From Burkholderiales bacterium (GTDB lineage Bacteria > Pseudomonadota > Gammaproteobacteria > Burkholderiales > Casimicrobiaceae), in the NCBI GenBank assembly GCA_020851235.1, contig JADZDD010000006.1:62001-126000 (forward strand): DNA of 64,000 nt. The letters are read 5' to 3'. The position numbers were made by a program, and so were the translations under genes. Below are positions 55,426-64,000 of this stretch, piece by piece (the first letter of the stretch is position 1; every line of letters begins with the position of its first letter). The notes beneath the pieces were generated by a model. The model saw nothing but the letters and a program-made list of their open reading frames with translations, did not search any database and was not told the DNA's origin.

Positions 55426-56439
55426 TCACGGGCGCGGGTGGTGGGCGTCGGGGCGTGTCGCGGGGTGATCGATCTTGATCCCTTGCAGCGGCGGCTCGGC
55501 GACCGCATCGGCGGCGGCTTCCAGCGCGGGGTCGACGTCGAAGGCGATATCGCCGCCGGCGTCGGGCGTTCCGGTCGCCCGGATCGCCGCGAAGTCCTGC
55601 AGGGTGCGATCGAGGAGGTGCGTGTGCTCGACGCGGCCCAGCGCGTGGAAGATCGAATCGAGACGGCCGGGATGCTTCTTCTCCCAGTCGCGCAGCATGA
55701 TCCCGATCTGCTTGCGCTGCAGATTCTCCTGCGATCCGCAAAGCGAGCACGGAATGAGCGGAAACTGCTTCAGCGTCGCGTACGCGGCGAGGTCGCGCTC
55801 GCGCACGTAGGCGAGGGGGCGAATGACCACGTGCTCGCCGTTGTCGGACACGAGCTTCGGCGGCATCGTCTTGAGCTTCCCACCGAAGAAGAGGTTGAGG
55901 AAGAACGTCGCCATGAGGTCGTCGCGATGGTGGCCGAGCGCGATCCGGGTCGCCCCCAGTTCCCTGGCAACGCGGTAGAGCACGCCACGGCGCAGCCGTG
56001 AGCACAGCGAGCACATCGTCGCGCCCTCGGGCACCAGGCGCTTGACCACGCTGTACGTGTCCTGCTCGGCAATGCGAAAGTCGATGCCCCGGCTTTCGAG
56101 GTATTCGGGCAGCACGTGTTCCGGGAATCCGGGCTGCTTCTGGTCGAGGTTGACCGCGACGAGCGTGAAGGGGATCGGCGCGCGCTTCTGCAGCGCGAGG
56201 AGGATGTCGAGCAGGCCGTAGCTGTCCTTGCCGCCGGACAGGCACACCATGACGTGATCGCCCGGCTCGATCATCGCGAAATCGGCGATCGCTTCACCGA
56301 CCTGGCGCTGCAGGCGCTTGGTGAGCTTGTTGGCCTCGAACTCGGCCTTGCGCGGGTCGCGCGCGGCGCGGGGCGCGGACGTGGAGGAAGGGGACGCGGC
56401 AGAATCGGTCGGCGTGGCAGGGATCGGAGCGTGTTCCAT
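55426..56439 (-). CDS. ttcA: tRNA 2-thiocytidine(32) synthetase TtcA
   Basis: A predicted 337-residue Fe-S dependent tRNA thiolase. The PP-loop SGGKDS at 68-73 adenylates C32. Two CxxC pairs, Cys143/Cys146 (CSLCSR) and Cys231/Cys234 (CSLCGS), carry the 4Fe-4S cluster in Ttc[29 protein letters not shown] is characteristic. The ATG at 56439 starts a short Pro/Ser-rich leader before the conserved [11 protein letters not shown]. The C-terminal ~45 residues ([17 protein letters not shown]) extend past most orthologues. Confidence 0.95.
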   Translation of the reverse strand: MEHAPIPATPTDSAASPSSTSAPRAARDPRKAEFEANKLTKRLQRQVGEAIADFAMIEPGDHVMVCLSGGKDSYGLLDILLALQKRAPIPFTLVAVNLDQKQPGFPEHVLPEYLESRGIDFRIAEQDTYSVVKRLVPEGATMCSLCSRLRRGVLYRVARELGATRIALGHHRDDLMATFFLNLFFGGKLKTMPPKLVSDNGEHVVIRPLAYVRERDLAAYATLKQFPLIPCSLCGSQENLQRKQIGIMLRDWEKKHPGRLDSIFHALGRVEHTHLLDRTLQDFAAIRATGTPDAGGDIAFDVDPALEAAADAVAEPPLQGIKIDHPATRPDAHHPRP

Positions 56440-56598
56440 GGTCGCCGATTCTAGCGGACGCACACGGTATGGGGTGCCGGCGGCCCACCCTTTCGCCGCG
56501 GATGCGGCCACGATGCGGGAAGCGACGGCGGCGGGACGTCCTCCCGCGCATCGGCGCAGTGGCACGGAAACGCCGGTGCCGCTCCCCGACGCTGAGCG

Positions 56599-56991
56599 CT
56601 ACAGGCGCGAGAGCAGCACGAGGAACGCGGCGGCAAATCCCAGCCCGGTGGCGATGGCGTAGGCGCCGACCCCCGGCTTCCACGGCGCCGTGTTCCCGGC
56701 CGCCGGCGCGACATCCCATCGATACGCGCCACCGTCCGTGCCTGGAGGCTGGACGCTGACGAGGTCCGCCTGCGCGAGGTCGAGCAGTTCCTGTTCGAGT
56801 CGCGGCGCCTGCGCGCGGTATTGGGTGGCGAGATGCGCGAACGTCCGCGGTTCCTCGAGATCGACGAGCAGGCTGCGCTGGATCGGCGACAGGCTCGCCA
56901 AGGGTGTGGTCACCGCCTGGTCCCCCGCGATGGTGCGGCCCCATATCGTATCCGGTTCGACGTACATGCATGCCTCGTTTCTGGGTTCCAT
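56599..56991 (-). CDS. Small C-terminally anchored membrane protein, function unknown
   Basis: A predicted 130-residue protein. The soluble part looks like a small helix-turn-helix-like module (LSPIQRSLLVDLEEPRTFAHLATQYRA...LLDLAQADLVSVQ), and one hydrophobic segment sits at the extreme C-terminus (VGAYAIATGLGFAAAFLVLLSRL), so it could be tail-anchored. The start may be ATG 56991 or 56967 (MYVEPDTIWGR). It lies upstream of ttcA on the same strand and divergent from the M14 peptidase. The winged-helix resemblance is tentative. Confidence 0.6.
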   Translation of the reverse strand: MEPRNEACMYVEPDTIWGRTIAGDQAVTTPLASLSPIQRSLLVDLEEPRTFAHLATQYRAQAPRLEQELLDLAQADLVSVQPPGTDGGAYRWDVAPAAGNTAPWKPGVGAYAIATGLGFAAAFLVLLSRL

Positions 56992-57136
56992 CGGCGACGT
57001 GCGAGAATCGCTCGCGGCGGCGCCTTCGATACCCGGTCACGATGCAACCGTCGTGCCATGACTCCGGCGTTTGCCGATCGCGGGCATGCCTTCCGTCGGC
57101 CTCACGGCATGTCCGGCGCAGCGAGTGACCTACGAG

Positions 57137-58294
57137 ATGTCGATGACAACGAGACAGCATGTTCCGATCCGGATCTCCAGCGCGTTCGATTCCGGTGCGA
57201 TCGAGGTCGTATCGACGCGCGACCCCGCGCGCATCGAGTTGCGCCTGCGCGCGGATTCGCACGCCGACATCCGGCAGTGGTTTCATTTCCGGCTGCAAGG
57301 CGCACGCGACCGCGCGATCCGCCTCGTCTTCGGCAATGCCGGCGATGCCACGTACGTCGACGGCTGGCGCGGCTATCGCGCCGTCGCGTCGTACGATCGC
57401 GCGACGTGGTTTCGCGTACCGACGCACTTCGACGGCCGCGAGCTCGTGATCACGCACACGCCCGAGCGCGACAGCATCTACTACGCCTACTTCGAGCCGT
57501 ATTCGTGGGAGCGCCACCTCGCATTGCTCGGCCGCGTCGAGGCGTCGTCGCGGGTACGCGTGAGCGATCTCGGAACCACCGTCGAAGGCCGCGACATGAA
57601 TCTCGTCACCGTCGGCACGGCCGGTGGTGGGCGACGCTCGCTGTGGGTGATCGCCCGCCAGCATCCGGGCGAAACGATGGCCGAATGGTTCGTCGAAGGC
57701 ATGCTCGAGCGGCTGATCGACCCGGCCGATCCGGTCGCGCGCTGCGTGCTCGAGCGCGCGGTGCTCCACGTCGTGCCGAACATGAATCCCGACGGCAGCG
57801 TGCGCGGCAACCTGCGCACCAACGCCGCCGGCGCGAACCTCAACCGCGAATGGCTCTCGCCCTCACGCGAGCGCAGCCCCGAGGTGCTGTGCGTGCGCGC
57901 GGCGATGCAGGACACCGGCGTGGACGCCTTCCTCGACGTGCACGGTGACGAAGGGCTGCCGTACGTCTTTGTCGACGGCAACGAGCGCCTGCCGACCTAC
58001 ACGCCGCAGATGGCGCGCGTCGAATCGGATTTTTGCACGGCGCTGCGCGGGGCCAATCCTGATTTCCAGACCGAGCACGGCTACGCCGCCGACAAGGAGA
58101 CGAAGGTCAACCTCACGGTCGCCTCGAAGTGGGTCGGTCACACCTACGGCGGCTTGGCCCTCACGCTCGAACTGCCGTTCAAGGACAACGCCAACCTGCC
58201 CGACCCCGAGCGCGGGTGGAGCGCGGCGCGCAGCAAACGGCTCGGCGCCGACTCGCTCACGGCGCTCCACGCGCTGCTCACCCGCGCCGATTGA
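57137..58294 (+). CDS. M14 family zinc carboxypeptidase, cytosolic carboxypeptidase-like
   Basis: A predicted 385-residue metallopeptidase. Residues ~10-125 form the beta-rich N-domain found in AGBL/CCP-type enzymes (HFRLQGARDRAIRLVFGNAG, YYAYFEPYSWERH). The M14 domain has HPGE (His176, Glu179), the third zinc ligand His269 (DVHGDE), and PNMNPDGSVRGNLRTNAAGANLNREW for substrate carboxylate binding. The likely catalytic Glu lies in TLELPFKDN. There is no signal peptide, so it is cytosolic. Eukaryotic relatives remove C-terminal glutamates; the bacterial substrate is unknown. ATG 57143 is an alternative start. Confidence 0.88.
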   Translation: MSMTTRQHVPIRISSAFDSGAIEVVSTRDPARIELRLRADSHADIRQWFHFRLQGARDRAIRLVFGNAGDATYVDGWRGYRAVASYDRATWFRVPTHFDGRELVITHTPERDSIYYAYFEPYSWERHLALLGRVEASSRVRVSDLGTTVEGRDMNLVTVGTAGGGRRSLWVIARQHPGETMAEWFVEGMLERLIDPADPVARCVLERAVLHVVPNMNPDGSVRGNLRTNAAGANLNREWLSPSRERSPEVLCVRAAMQDTGVDAFLDVHGDEGLPYVFVDGNERLPTYTPQMARVESDFCTALRGANPDFQTEHGYAADKETKVNLTVASKWVGHTYGGLALTLELPFKDNANLPDPERGWSAARSKRLGADSLTALHALLTRAD

Positions 58295-58333
58295 GGCGCC
58301 GGCGCTCGGGGCGGCATACGCAAGGAGGTGCTC

Positions 58334-58966
58334 GTGCGCACGATCCTCGTGGCCAATCCCAAGGGCGGGAGCGGCAAGACGACACTGGCAACGAACATCG
58401 CCGGCTGGCTCGCCGGCAAGCGCCAGCGCGTGGGGCTGCACGACAGCGATCCGCAGCGCTCGGCGACGCAATGGCTTGCGCGTCGTCCCGCGCTGTTCCC
58501 GTCGATCGCCGGTTTCCGGATCGACGCGGGCCGCAAGGAGATGAAGGAGGTGGGCCTCGAATGGCTCGTCGTCGACAGCGCCGCGGGCCTGCGCGGCGAC
58601 GCGTTGCGCGACGCGCTGCGGCGGGCGGACGCGGTGGTGGTTCCCGTTCCGGCGTCGAGCTTCGACATGGCCGCGACCGCGGACTTCCTGGCGGCGGTGG
58701 CCGACAGCAAGCCCATACGCGAGGGAAGCACGCTCGTCGGCCTGGTCGCCATGCGCGTCGACGCCCGGACGCGCGCCGCCGGCGAACTCGATGCGTTTCT
58801 GGAGGCGGCGGCGTTTCCGCTCGTCACCCACCTGCGCGATACGCAGGTCTACGTCTACTGCGCTCGCGACGGGCTATCGGTGTTCGACTTGCCGCGCTCG
58901 CGCGGTGAACAGGACTGGGTGCAGTGGCGGCCACTGACCCGGTGGCTCGCGCGTCTTTCGCGCTAG
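58334..58966 (+). CDS. ParA/MinD-like ATPase, orphan
   Basis: A predicted 210-residue P-loop ATPase of the ParA type. GTG 58334 follows AAGGAGG by 5 bases. The deviant Walker A is PKGGSGKTT (residues 9-17), switch region DSDPQRSATQWLARRP, and Walker B-like VVDSAAG. The C-terminus reads YCARDGLSVFDLPRSRGEQDW. No parB or parS-like element is near, so it is likely a cargo-positioning or partition-like ATPase rather than the chromosomal ParA. Similar stand-alone ParA proteins are common in betaproteobacteria. Confidence 0.85.
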   Translation: MRTILVANPKGGSGKTTLATNIAGWLAGKRQRVGLHDSDPQRSATQWLARRPALFPSIAGFRIDAGRKEMKEVGLEWLVVDSAAGLRGDALRDALRRADAVVVPVPASSFDMAATADFLAAVADSKPIREGSTLVGLVAMRVDARTRAAGELDAFLEAAAFPLVTHLRDTQVYVYCARDGLSVFDLPRSRGEQDWVQWRPLTRWLARLSR

Positions 58967-58983
58967 GCGAGCCTGCGTCCCGG

Positions 58984-59049
58984 CACCGCCGCGCTGGCGC
59001 GGCGGTGGCAGGTGGCGCTGGGGTCGCCGGAAGCGAGTCGGGCGACCCC
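58984..59049. terminator. Tandem hairpins between convergent genes
   Basis: Two perfect inverted repeats fill the gap between the ParA-like gene and the lipoprotein gene: CACCGCCGCG-CTGG-CGCGGCGGTG (58984-59007) and GGGGTCGCC...GGCGACCCC (59020-59049, 12-base loop). Neither is followed by a T-run. Together they may terminate both convergent transcripts. Confidence 0.5.
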
Positions 59050-59058
59050 CTTCAACGA

Positions 59059-59484
59059 TTACTTCTTGGCCGCTTCCTTGGCCGCGTCAACCGCCTTCGC
59101 GGCAGCGTCCTTGGCGGCGTCGGCGGCTTGACCCGCCGCTTCCTTCGTCGCGTCGACGGCCTTGGCAGCGGCGTCCTTGGTCGCGTCGACGGCCTGGCCG
59201 GCCGCAGCCTTGGTGGCGTCGGCCGCGCCTGCGGCGGCGTCCTTGGCGGCATCGACCGCCTGGCCGGCGGCGGTGCTCGCCGCAGCGGCCGCGTCCTTGG
59301 CCGCGGCTTCGGTCTTGGCCGCCGCGTCCGAGGCGGCGGTCTTGGCGGCTTCGGCGGCCTTGGCAGCAGCGGCTTCGGCGTCCTTCTTGGCGGCGGCAGC
59401 CTGCTCGGCGGCCTTGTCGCTGCACGCGGTCAGCGTGAGCGCGAGGGCGAGGGCCGACAGGCCCGCGATGATCGACTTGCGCAT
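59059..59484 (-). CDS. Alanine-rich lipoprotein with LEA-like helical repeats
   Basis: A predicted 141-residue lipoprotein. The signal peptide ends in the lipobox LTAC, with lipidated Cys21. The rest is almost only Ala, Lys, Asp, Glu, Thr and Val in short amphipathic repeats such as AAGQAVDATKDAAAKAVDAT, with an approximate 11-residue period resembling LEA group 3 proteins and Lpp-like coiled coils. It is expected to be fully helical and periplasmic or outer-membrane attached. A TAAAAT -10 hexamer on the minus strand at 59550-59545 could drive it, with a ~55-nt leader. A role in envelope or desiccation stability is inference. Confidence 0.8.
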   Translation of the reverse strand: MRKSIIAGLSALALALTLTACSDKAAEQAAAAKKDAEAAAAKAAEAAKTAASDAAAKTEAAAKDAAAAASTAAGQAVDAAKDAAAGAADATKAAAGQAVDATKDAAAKAVDATKEAAGQAADAAKDAAAKAVDAAKEAAKK

Positions 59485-59544
59485 GGCATCTTGTCCTTTA
59501 GGGAATGAGGGCTCCCCAAGGTGACCACACCCTGGGAAGCTGCC

Positions 59545-59550
59545 ATTTTA
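59545..59550 (-). promoter_or_regulatory. Candidate -10 box of the lipoprotein gene
   Basis: The minus strand reads GATAAAATGG, containing TAAAAT (5 of 6 consensus). The surrounding 59540-59580 stretch is AT-rich. No matching -35 was found. The leader contains a near-perfect hairpin (CCCAAGGTG...CACCCTGGG, 59514-59536). Confidence 0.35.
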
Positions 59551-59577
59551 TCGCAACTGCACAACGAATATTTCAGT

Positions 59578-59624
59578 CGGGAGCGGCATTTTTCATGGTG
59601 CAGTGCAAATGTCGCTTTTTCCCG
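59578..59624. terminator. Hairpin downstream of acnA
   Basis: AGCGGCATTT (59582-59591) pairs with AAATGTCGCT (59607-59616) with one G-U wobble, flanked by CGGG and CCCG. On the plus strand it is followed by TTTTT; for acnA (minus) it lies 15 bases past the stop and has an A-tract before the stem. It is a likely acnA terminator, possibly bidirectional. Confidence 0.45.
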
Positions 59625-59638
59625 ACGCGCGCGGGCCG

Positions 59639-62470
59639 CTACGCGGCCATGAGATCGCGCAGGACGAACGGCAGGATCCCGCCGCCGTTGTAGTAGTCGA
59701 CCTCGATCGGCGTGTCGATGCGGCACAGGACGGTCACGGAGGTCGTCGTCCCGTCCGGCCGGTGAATGACGAGGGTGAGATCCTGCTGCGGCCGGATGTG
59801 CTTGGGCACGGCGATATCGAAGGTCTCCTGTCCGGTGATCCCGAGCGAGGCGACGGTATCGGCACCCTTGAACTGCAGCGGAAGCACCCCCATCCCGACG
59901 AGGTTGCTGCGGTGGATGCGCTCGAAGCTCTTGGCGATGACGGCCCGCACGCCGAGGAGTTGCGTGCCCTTGGCGGCCCAGTCGCGGGAGCTGCCCGTGC
60001 CGTACTCCTCGCCACCGAACACGACGGTCGGCGTCCCCTGCGCGACGTACTTCATCGCGGCGTCGTAGATGAACATCTTCTCGCCGGAGGGCTGGTGGAG
60101 CGTCACGCCGCCTTCCTCGCGCGTGCCGTCGGCCCGAGGCGGGATCATGAGATTCTTGATGCGCACGTTGGCGAACGTGCCGCGCATCATCACTTCATGA
60201 TTGCCGCGACGCGAGCCGTAGCTGTTGAAGTCGGCCTTGGCCACTCCGTGCGCGATGAGCCACTTCCCCGCGGGCGAGTTCTCCTTGATCGATCCCGCCG
60301 GCGAGATGTGATCGGTCGTCACCGAGTCGCCGAAGACACCGAGCGCGCGCGCGCCGACGATGTCGCTCGTGGCGCCCGGCGTGAGCGTGAAACCGTCGAA
60401 GAACGGCGGCTTCGCGATGTAGGTGGACTTGGGCCAGCCGTAGACCTGCCCGGTGGCGCCGGCCACCTTGCCCCACATCGGATTGGCTTCGGCGACGTTG
60501 CCGTAGAGGCGACGATAGACCGCGGGGTCGCGGGCATACGCCGATACCGCGGCGATCTCGTGCGACGACGGCCAGATGTCCTTGAGGAAGACGGGCTTGC
60601 CGTCCTTGCCCGTTCCGAGCGGCTCGGTCGTGAGGTCGCGCAGCACCGTGCCCGCGATCGCGTAGGCGACGACGAGCGGCGGCGACATGAGGAAGTTCGC
60701 CTTGATGTTGGGGTGGATGCGCGCCTCGAAGTTGCGATTGCCCGACAGGACCGAGGCACAGATGAGGTCGTTGGTCACCACCGCGTCGTTGATCTCGGGG
60801 GCGAGGTCACCCGAGTTGCCGATGCACGTGGTGCAGCCGAACGCTGCCACGGTGAAGCCGAGCTGCTCCAGCGCCGGCAGCAGGCCTGCCTTGGCGAGGT
60901 ATTCGGGAACGGTGCGCGAGCCGGGGGCGAGCGAGGTCTTGATGTGCTTTTGCACGGTGAGGCCGCGTTCGACCGCCTTCTTGGCGAGGATGCCGGCCGC
61001 GAGCAGCACCTGGGGGTTCGACGTGTTGGTGCACGAGGTGATCGCGGCGATGAGCACGTCGCCGTGACCCACCGACACCGGTGATTGCGCCGCACCCGCG
61101 ACGTCGTGATCCGGGGTCGGCCGATTGGCGACCATCTCGGCGACGTTGCGCTCGACGCTGCCGTTGCTCAACTGCAGTGCGGCGTCGTTGGCAGGCGCCG
61201 CGGCCGCGCCCGTCGACTTCGTCGCGATCCGCGTGCCGAGGCCCGCCGCCGGCTTGGCAAAGCCGCTTTGCGCCACGGGCAGGCTGAACAGTTCGGTGAA
61301 CCTCGCCTTGAGGTTGCCGAGCTCGATGCGGTCCTGCGGCCGCTTCGGTCCCGCCACCGACGGGCGGATCGTGGCGAGGTCGAGCTTCACCACGCGCGTG
61401 TAGTCGATGCTCCCCGCCTTGGGGATGCCGAACATGCCCTGCGCCTTGAAGTAGGCGGTGAAGGCGTCGAGCTCCTCGGGCGTGCGTCCGGTGGCGGCAA
61501 GGTAGTCGACGGTCGCCTGGTCGACCGGGAAATAACCCATCGTCGCGCCGTATTCCGGCGACATGTTGCCGATCGTCGCCCGATCGGGAACGGACAGGGT
61601 CGCCGTTCCCTCGCCGAAGAACTCGACGAACTTGCCCACCACCTTCTCCTTGCGCAGCAACTCGGTGATGCTGAGCACGAGGTCCGTCGCGGTGACCCCT
61701 TCGGGGAGCTTGCCGGTGAGTTCGACGCCGACCACGTCCGGGGTGAGGAAGTACAGGGGCTGCCCCAGCATCGCCGCCTCCGCCTCGATGCCACCCACAC
61801 CCCAGGCGACGACGCCGACGCCGTTGACCATCGTCGTGTGGCTGTCGGTGCCAACGAGCGAGTCGAAGTAGTACACGCCGTCCTTCTTGAACACCCCACG
61901 CGAGAGGTATTCGAGATTGACCTGGTGGACGATGCCGACACCCGGTGGAACCACGCCGAACGTGTCGAACGCCTGCATGCCCCACTTCATGAACTGGTAG
62001 CGCTCGTTGTTGCGCTCGAATTCGAGCTTCATGTTGAGTTCGAGCGCCTCCTTGGTCCCGTAGTAGTCGATCATTACCGAGTGGTCGACGACGAGGTCGA
62101 CGGGAACGAGCGGCTCGATCGCCTTCGGATTCTTCCCGAGGTCGTGTGCGACGTTGCGCATCGCCGCGAGATCGACGAGCAGCGGCACGCCGGTGAAGTC
62201 CTGCAGGACCACGCGCGCGACGATGAAGGGGATCTCGTCGACGCGCTCCGCGTTGGGCTTCCACTGCGCGAGGGCCCGGACGTGATCCTCGGTGACCTTC
62301 TTGCCGTCGCAGTTGCGCAGCACCGACTCCAGCACGATGCGGATCGACAGCGGCAGTCGCGACACGTTGGCCACCCCCGCGGCCTCGAGTGCGGGTAGCG
62401 AGTAGTAGCGGCCGGTGCCGCCGCTGGCGAGTTTGAATTCCTTGAACGTATCGAAGAGGTTGTGGCTCAT
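59639..62470 (-). CDS. acnA: Aconitate hydratase A
   Basis: A predicted 943-residue 4Fe-4S enzyme that isomerises citrate and isocitrate in the TCA cycle. It has [28 protein letters not shown], the cluster Cys in [11 protein letters not shown] and [12 protein letters not shown], and the C-terminal swivelling domain with [49 protein letters not shown] 62470 gives the usual [12 protein letters not shown] start and overlaps the DUF3617 stop by ATGA. It is slightly longer than E. coli AcnA, with an Ala-rich insert near residues 420-450 ([16 protein letters not shown]). Co-transcription with a CitE-like lyase fits central carbon metabolism. Confidence 0.95.
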   Translation of the reverse strand: MSHNLFDTFKEFKLASGGTGRYYSLPALEAAGVANVSRLPLSIRIVLESVLRNCDGKKVTEDHVRALAQWKPNAERVDEIPFIVARVVLQDFTGVPLLVDLAAMRNVAHDLGKNPKAIEPLVPVDLVVDHSVMIDYYGTKEALELNMKLEFERNNERYQFMKWGMQAFDTFGVVPPGVGIVHQVNLEYLSRGVFKKDGVYYFDSLVGTDSHTTMVNGVGVVAWGVGGIEAEAAMLGQPLYFLTPDVVGVELTGKLPEGVTATDLVLSITELLRKEKVVGKFVEFFGEGTATLSVPDRATIGNMSPEYGATMGYFPVDQATVDYLAATGRTPEELDAFTAYFKAQGMFGIPKAGSIDYTRVVKLDLATIRPSVAGPKRPQDRIELGNLKARFTELFSLPVAQSGFAKPAAGLGTRIATKSTGAAAAPANDAALQLSNGSVERNVAEMVANRPTPDHDVAGAAQSPVSVGHGDVLIAAITSCTNTSNPQVLLAAGILAKKAVERGLTVQKHIKTSLAPGSRTVPEYLAKAGLLPALEQLGFTVAAFGCTTCIGNSGDLAPEINDAVVTNDLICASVLSGNRNFEARIHPNIKANFLMSPPLVVAYAIAGTVLRDLTTEPLGTGKDGKPVFLKDIWPSSHEIAAVSAYARDPAVYRRLYGNVAEANPMWGKVAGATGQVYGWPKSTYIAKPPFFDGFTLTPGATSDIVGARALGVFGDSVTTDHISPAGSIKENSPAGKWLIAHGVAKADFNSYGSRRGNHEVMMRGTFANVRIKNLMIPPRADGTREEGGVTLHQPSGEKMFIYDAAMKYVAQGTPTVVFGGEEYGTGSSRDWAAKGTQLLGVRAVIAKSFERIHRSNLVGMGVLPLQFKGADTVASLGITGQETFDIAVPKHIRPQQDLTLVIHRPDGTTTSVTVLCRIDTPIEVDYYNGGGILPFVLRDLMAA

Positions 62471-63054
62471 GGCGTGACCTTTTTCGCAGGTGCGGTGGGG
62501 GTGGAGGCAGGGGCGGGCACGCGGGGCGCCGCCGCCGCCGTGCCGAGGTTCCTGATGTTGGCCTTCTGCCCATTGGGGCCGAGGATGTCGCCGGGCACGA
62601 GGCCGCCACGACACGGGCCGGTGTACTTGCCGGAGATGACGGTTCGCGACTCCTTCATCCCCATGAACGGCGGGTTGAACGACGCGACGACGTCGATGGT
62701 GTACGCGGTGTCACCGGAGAGCGTCATCACCGAGCGCGAGGTCATCGCCGACTCGCCGAGATTGCATTCGGCGACACCGATGTAGCGGGCACCTTCGCGG
62801 CGGAAGTCGTGGCGCGTGCAGATCTCGCGTGAGACGCCCATGCCGCTTGCGATCATGTCGCGTTGCACGGCCTCGTCGGTGCACATCGTGTTGCGCATCG
62901 TCGGCGGACCGTTGCCGGTCCGGCTGCGGTCGACCACGATGTCCCACTGCCCGGCCCTGAGCTTGGGATAGTCCTGCGCCGGCGCCGGCGTGGCGACGAG
63001 GGCGAGCGCTGCGAGCGGGAGCCAGACGACGCGAGTGGCGCGCAACGATCTCAT
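62467..63054 (-). CDS. Secreted DUF3617 protein
   Basis: A predicted 195-residue exported protein. A signal peptide spans ~1-27 ([19 protein letters not shown]). The DUF3617 region follows ([13 protein letters not shown]...[12 protein letters not shown]...CTRHDF...AECNLG), with three Cys in the usual places. A Pro/Ala-rich tail ends APAKKVTP. Its ATG overlaps the CitE-like stop, and its stop overlaps the acnA start, both as ATGA. The function is unknown; a periplasmic role is inferred from the signal. Confidence 0.85.
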   Translation of the reverse strand: MRSLRATRVVWLPLAALALVATPAPAQDYPKLRAGQWDIVVDRSRTGNGPPTMRNTMCTDEAVQRDMIASGMGVSREICTRHDFRREGARYIGVAECNLGESAMTSRSVMTLSGDTAYTIDVVASFNPPFMGMKESRTVISGKYTGPCRGGLVPGDILGPNGQKANIRNLGTAAAAPRVPAPASTPTAPAKKVTP

Positions 63055-64000
63055 GGGGCCGCGGTGTCGAAGTAGGCCGCCGCCTGGGCCGACAGCGGCA
63101 CGCCGGCCGCACGCGCACGTTGCAGCGTGGTCCACGCGAGACGGTACGACGCGCGATCGTGCATCTCGCCGTCGAGCGCGAGCGGACCCCACGCCACCTC
63201 CTGCGCCGCCGCGAGGATCGTCTGCGCCCGATCGACCTCGAGCGCCGTGGGCCGCATGGCGTCGACGATCGCGTCGATCTGCGTCGGGTGGATGCTCCAC
63301 ATGCGCAGGTAGCCGAACTCGTCACGGGCGCGCCGCGCATCGGCGTAGGCCGTCGCGGGATTGCCGAGGGCGCGCGTGATGTTGTGCGCGGGCACGACGC
63401 CGTGCGCGAGCGCGGCGGCGGCGATCTCGCACTTGGCGCGCACGACGAGCGGGTGCTCGAACTGTGCCGGTGACACCATCGCAGCCCCCGGGATTGCACC
63501 GTGGTGCGCGCTGATGTAGTCGAGCAGTCCGAAGTCGAGCGACACGACGCCGGGGAGCGCTGCGATCGACCACACCTCGTGCACGGCACGAGGTGTTTCG
63601 ATGAGCACGCTCACCGGGACGCGGCGCGCGAGGCCGAGCTGCACCGTGCGGTCGGCGACGTGCGCGAGGAAGCGCTCGACGTCGGCCGCGCTCTCGGCCT
63701 TGGGCAGCGTGAGGAAGGCGATCCGGTCGCCGGCGCCGTCGAGCAGGACGTCGACCTCCGCCTGCCACGCCGGGTGGTGCACGTCGTGGACGCGGGCTCC
63801 GACGCGGCCGAAACGGTTGGCGGCACTGCCGATGAGGGCCGCCATCGTCGCGGCGTGCGCGCGCTCGCCACCGATGGGTGCGCCGTCCTCGCAGTCGCAG
63901 GCGACGTCGAAGACCGCGCCGTGCTCGGCTTGCAGCGCGAGCGCCTTGCGCACGAAACGCTCGCTGCCGGCGTAGTGCACGCACGGGGGCAGCGTCGGCA
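63051..64000 (-). CDS. CitE/HpcH-type CoA lyase, 5' end outside window
   Basis: The gene runs off the right edge; the frame is open to base 64000 (…TLPPC before VHYAGSERF), so the GTG at 63980 may be internal. The ~314 visible residues form an HpcH/HpaI-CitE barrel with CDCEDGAP (metal Glu/Asp region), RVHDVHHPAW, FLTLPKAESAADV, VLIETPRAV (metal Glu) and RMWSIHPTQIDAIVDAM. Members include citrate lyase beta, malyl-CoA and citramalyl-CoA lyases. The stop overlaps the DUF3617 ATG (ATGA), starting a three-gene operon with acnA. Confidence 0.88.
   Translation of the reverse strand, partial: PTLPPCVHYAGSERFVRKALALQAEHGAVFDVACDCEDGAPIGGERAHAATMAALIGSAANRFGRVGARVHDVHHPAWQAEVDVLLDGAGDRIAFLTLPKAESAADVERFLAHVADRTVQLGLARRVPVSVLIETPRAVHEVWSIAALPGVVSLDFGLLDYISAHHGAIPGAAMVSPAQFEHPLVVRAKCEIAAAALAHGVVPAHNITRALGNPATAYADARRARDEFGYLRMWSIHPTQIDAIVDAMRPTALEVDRAQTILAAAQEVAWGPLALDGEMHDRASYRLAWTTLQRARAAGVPLSAQAAAYFDTAAP

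Noticed and set aside
59087..59425. Arg/Gly-rich frames overlapping the Ala-rich lipoprotein
   Set aside because: They are out-of-register readings of the same repetitive DNA; only the lipobox frame has a signal and start.
59052..59484. Possible CRISPR-like or minisatellite repeat
   Set aside because: The periodicity follows Ala/Lys codon repeats of a protein; there are no regular direct repeats with unique spacers.

Overview
The window is GC-rich (roughly two thirds G+C by eye), densely coded bacterial chromosome. The gene content points to a betaproteobacterium, probably Burkholderiales: a Bug/TctC-type periplasmic receptor, a TRAP transporter with a sugar-acid dehydratase, liu-type leucine catabolism, class Ia ribonucleotide reductase with NrdR-like boxes, TtcA, AcnA in an operon with a CitE-like lyase, and an MdtABC-like efflux operon. 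This assignment is inferred from gene families only. No insertion sequence, prophage, CRISPR array or rRNA was seen. One tRNA gene, tRNA-Arg(ACG), is present at 18199-18275.

Layout. 1-16.5 kb: two secreted DUF5648-type proteins (the first cut by the window edge), a small membrane protein, a large winged-helix/ATPase/TPR regulator beside a DHA2-type MFS exporter, a catabolic cluster (ThDP decarboxylase, ornithine-cyclodeaminase-like protein, Bug receptor, UroD-like protein), a lytic transglycosylase and a 1407-residue secreted metzincin protease. 16.6-22.4 kb: a cardiolipin-synthase-like phospholipase D whose stop codon lies inside the tRNA-Arg gene, an HTH-Fic protein in visibly lower-GC DNA, an AI-2E-family membrane protein and a nitronate monooxygenase. 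22.4-26.4 kb: a minus-strand TRAP operon (dctP, dctQ, dctM) ending in an enolase-superfamily dehydratase. 26.7-31.6 kb: nrdA, DUF2442 and nrdB with an upstream regulatory region. 31.8-36 kb: hydroxypyruvate isomerase, two SDR dehydrogenases and an AraM-like sn-glycerol-1-phosphate dehydrogenase. 36-45.2 kb: a four-gene RND efflux operon. 45.5-50.8 kb: liuB, liuD, liuE and an esterase. 50.8-52.5 kb: an RHH, DUF1648 and SPFH cassette with an upstream palindrome. 52.6-55.4 kb: MFS, an SDR lacking the usual YxxxK, and GST. 55.4-59.5 kb: ttcA, a small tail-anchored protein, an M14 carboxypeptidase, an orphan ParA-like ATPase and an Ala-rich lipoprotein. 59.6-64 kb: a citE-like gene, DUF3617 and acnA, joined by ATGA overlaps.

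How genes work together. The TRAP operon imports an organic or sugar acid that the co-transcribed dehydratase probably processes. The hyi/SDR/AraM group looks like a second sugar-acid or polyol catabolic locus. The liu genes carry out the carboxylase and lyase steps of leucine degradation, but liuA and liuC are not beside them. The best candidates for under-described biology are the UroD-like/OCD/ThDP decarboxylase cluster, the SPFH cassette with its operator-like palindrome, the Fic protein with Gln in place of the usual catalytic His, and the atypical SDR. Long antisense open frames are common because of the high GC and were not annotated.
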